DNA of 64,000 bases. Source: Rs1 sp000416275. Its GTDB lineage: Bacteria > Pseudomonadota > Gammaproteobacteria > Pseudomonadales > Balneatricaceae. Of the stretch, positions 62,347-64,000 are shown piece by piece. A program made the position numbers and the translations under genes. The notes under the pieces are model-generated. The model ran no database searches. It was given only the letters and a program-made list of their open reading frames with translations, and had not been told where the DNA came from. Each line of letters opens with the position of its first letter. Position 1 is the first letter of the stretch. The stretch covers positions 4,836,001-4,900,000 of the forward strand of contig OZ251574.1 of NCBI GenBank assembly GCA_965243635.1, read 5' to 3'.

Positions 62347-62551
62347 TATTTACCCTACGATAAGAATACTGGGCGTATCCCTATAGCGATTCATTAAAAA
62401 AATCCTGCAGATCAGCGGATAGTTTTTATTAGAATAGAGCGAAGCTATTAAACTCCAGTATTGGACTCATAACAAGCTACCTAGCTAGTTGACCCCATTA
62501 GGAGGATGGCAGTGTAAACTGCCATTACAAAAACCATGTTGTTACCAACTA

Positions 62552-62711
62552 CCTGAATCCGTGACTTCAAAGTGAATACAGAGTGTAAGATATTGGTTCT
62601 ACGGTGGAATTGAAAAATCTTAGCTGCACCCGTAGGTTCAGCGGGTATTTTTCTAACCGCTGTAAAATCAATAGCTTGCGCTATGTGGCACAGTGAAGTC
62701 ACTGATTCAGG
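62552..62711 (-). repeat. MITE-like repeat, 160-bp form
   Basis: Full 160-bp copy in reverse orientation with the perfect 5-bp flanking duplication AACTA. It ends 20 bp from the stop codon of the EAL-protein gene. Confidence 0.92.
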
Positions 62712-62731
62712 AACTAGTCAATTCTGTGTTT

Positions 62732-64000
62732 CTATACAAGGTATGCCCGATCTAAATAATCCTTTACGTCGGCTACATTGAGCGCTTTACTATATAGCCA
62801 GCCCTGCACATAATCACATTTTTGCTCTATAAGAAAAGCATGTTGTTGCTCGGTTTCCACTCCCTCAGCAACTACTTTCATATCTAGTTCATGCGCCATA
62901 GCGATGATTGCCGACACTAGTTTTTTATCAGCACTGGAATGAGGTAGTTCAGAAATAAATTCTTGGTCTATTTTTAAGGTATTAAATCGATATTTACGTA
63001 AATAGCTCAGAGATGAATAGCCAGTGCCAAAATCATCCATTGCCAAGGATACTCCAAGTCTTTCTAATTGTTGAAGTGTATCTTCTACACTTAAATATTT
63101 CGAAAGTAATACACCTTCCGTTATTTCGAATTCAACGGTACTGCGTTTAAGTTCATATTTATTTAACAACGACTCAATATTTGGTAATAAATCATCTTCA
63201 TTGAATTGTACAGGCGAGAGGTTGATAGCAATCGAAAATTCGAAATTGTATTTTTTTTGCCATCCTGCTAGCGTGGCTAATGCTTGTTTCATCACAAATA
63301 GGCCTATTTCATTTATGCTCCCATGCTTTTCTGCAATAGGGATAAACTCTACGGGCGAAACGAGGCCAAGCTCTTCATTATTCCAACGTAGCAGTGCTTC
63401 AAAACTAACTGCCTTTTGGGTAACAGGATCTAGTTTAGGTTGATAGTAAACTTCTAGCTCATTGTTTTGTACAGCTCTTCGTAAGTATTTCTCAATGATT
63501 AACTTACGTAAAATTTTATGATTTAAACGTTCGCTATAATAAACATAACCTTCCGAAGTATGTTTTTTAGCATGTTGTGTTGCAGTATTTGCATGAGTCA
63601 ACAATAGCTCCGCGTTATTTCCATCATCCGGATATAACGAGACTCCTAGACTGGCATTAATCGATATTTTTTTTTGCCCCACTGTGAAATGTTTTTCTGA
63701 ACAAGCAATAATTTGCTCAGTGAAACCTGCAAACTCTATACAGTCTTGGACATGTGATTGGATCATCAAAAATTGATTGCCACTTAAACGACCCACTTGC
63801 TGACCCGCCCGCAGTGAATTGTTGAGGCGCTGTGCAAATCGATGTAATATATCATCCCCAATTGCATGACCATAAGTGCTATTGACCATTTTAAAATCAT
63901 TGATATCTATTGATGCAACAACAATTTTATGACCACTGCCCTGCGTTTCATCAATTTTTTGCTTTAGGCGATCAAGAATAAGGAAGCGATTAGGCAAGTC
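62732..64000 (-). CDS. GGDEF-EAL protein, C-terminal part (cut by window edge)
   Basis: About 422 residues are visible and the N-terminus lies beyond the window; the first visible residues (LPNRFLILDRLK) are already the start of a GGDEF domain. The GGDEF signature is degenerate (RLSGNQFLM), so cyclic di-GMP synthesis is not expected. The EAL domain is complete: SFEALLRWNN, AINLSPVQF, FEITEGVLL, MDDFGTGYSSLSYLRKY, LKIDQEFI and VVAEGVET hold the metal-binding and catalytic residues. The protein is therefore probably a cyclic di-GMP phosphodiesterase whose GGDEF part is regulatory. Sensory domains, if any, are outside the window. Confidence 0.92.
   Translation of the reverse strand, partial: DLPNRFLILDRLKQKIDETQGSGHKIVVASIDINDFKMVNSTYGHAIGDDILHRFAQRLNNSLRAGQQVGRLSGNQFLMIQSHVQDCIEFAGFTEQIIACSEKHFTVGQKKISINASLGVSLYPDDGNNAELLLTHANTATQHAKKHTSEGYVYYSERLNHKILRKLIIEKYLRRAVQNNELEVYYQPKLDPVTQKAVSFEALLRWNNEELGLVSPVEFIPIAEKHGSINEIGLFVMKQALATLAGWQKKYNFEFSIAINLSPVQFNEDDLLPNIESLLNKYELKRSTVEFEITEGVLLSKYLSVEDTLQQLERLGVSLAMDDFGTGYSSLSYLRKYRFNTLKIDQEFISELPHSSADKKLVSAIIAMAHELDMKVVAEGVETEQQHAFLIEQKCDYVQGWLYSKALNVADVKDYLDRAYLV

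Noticed and set aside
1..64000. tRNA, rRNA, CRISPR array or replication origin
   Set aside because: No sequence with the required arms, repeats or boxes was recognised on either strand by reading; a covariance-model scan would be decisive.

Overview
The window is a moderately AT-rich stretch of a gammaproteobacterial chromosome. The evidence is a Zrg-type zinc importer as in Vibrio, MenA, class II HMG-CoA reductase, SlyB, a Qnr-like pentapeptide protein and type VI secretion (T6SS) cargo genes. A marine or host-associated lineage is plausible, but the genus cannot be fixed from sequence reading alone. The region is rich in mobile DNA: about 18 copies or relics of one MITE-like repeat, two other small repeat families, an IS1111-type element, an IS200-type element, an IS66-type element, a broken IS4-type transposase and several gene remnants (GNAT, gcvP, vgrG, PAAR, DUF4123).

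Layout. 1-5.9 kb: a Qnr-like protein, then four exported proteins of unknown function, with repeats between them and a GNAT gene cut short by a MITE. 5.9-13.5 kb: katG, a MITE interrupted by an IS1111-type element, a small membrane protein and an HBM-type chemoreceptor. 14-17.6 kb: a zinc-uptake operon (DUF2607-like protein, ZrgA, ABC ATPase, permease, DUF3299) behind a likely Zur box. 17.9-29.5 kb: a GntR regulator, a gamma-glutamylcyclotransferase and a long operon encoding a peptide-type ABC importer, an AbgB-like M20 amidohydrolase, a ProC-like reductase and a cobalamin-dependent mutase-like enzyme. Together these look like uptake and breakdown of an amidated or peptide-like compound whose identity is unknown. 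30-35.7 kb: spermidine-synthase-like protein, STAS-like protein, mvaA, slyB and the IS4 remnant.

35.7-52.3 kb is an auxiliary T6SS island read leftwards from hcp: hcp, vgrG, DUF4123 adaptor, Tli4-like immunity lipoprotein, Tle4-like lipase, PAAR, a 76-residue protein, then a second module of vgrG tip fragment, PAAR, DUF4123 adaptor, VasX-like pore-forming effector and a membrane protein that may be its immunity protein. The second module lies between two direct repeats of about 1.95 kb, so it could be gained, lost or duplicated by homologous recombination. Upstream of hcp are a sigma-54 promoter match and three evenly spaced palindromes that look like activator sites. No T6SS structural genes are present.

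53-64 kb: a gcvP remnant, an FAD monooxygenase, a two-gene operon of unknown function (a 1030-residue protein and an OmpA-domain protein with a frameshift), an IS66-type element directly downstream of menA, menA, and the C-terminal part of a GGDEF-EAL protein cut by the window edge.

The strongest unusual signals are the MITE family with 5-bp target duplications, the IS1111-type element inside a MITE tip with guide-like sequences in its non-coding arm, the recombining T6SS module, the B12 mutase/importer operon and the 1030-residue/OmpA operon.
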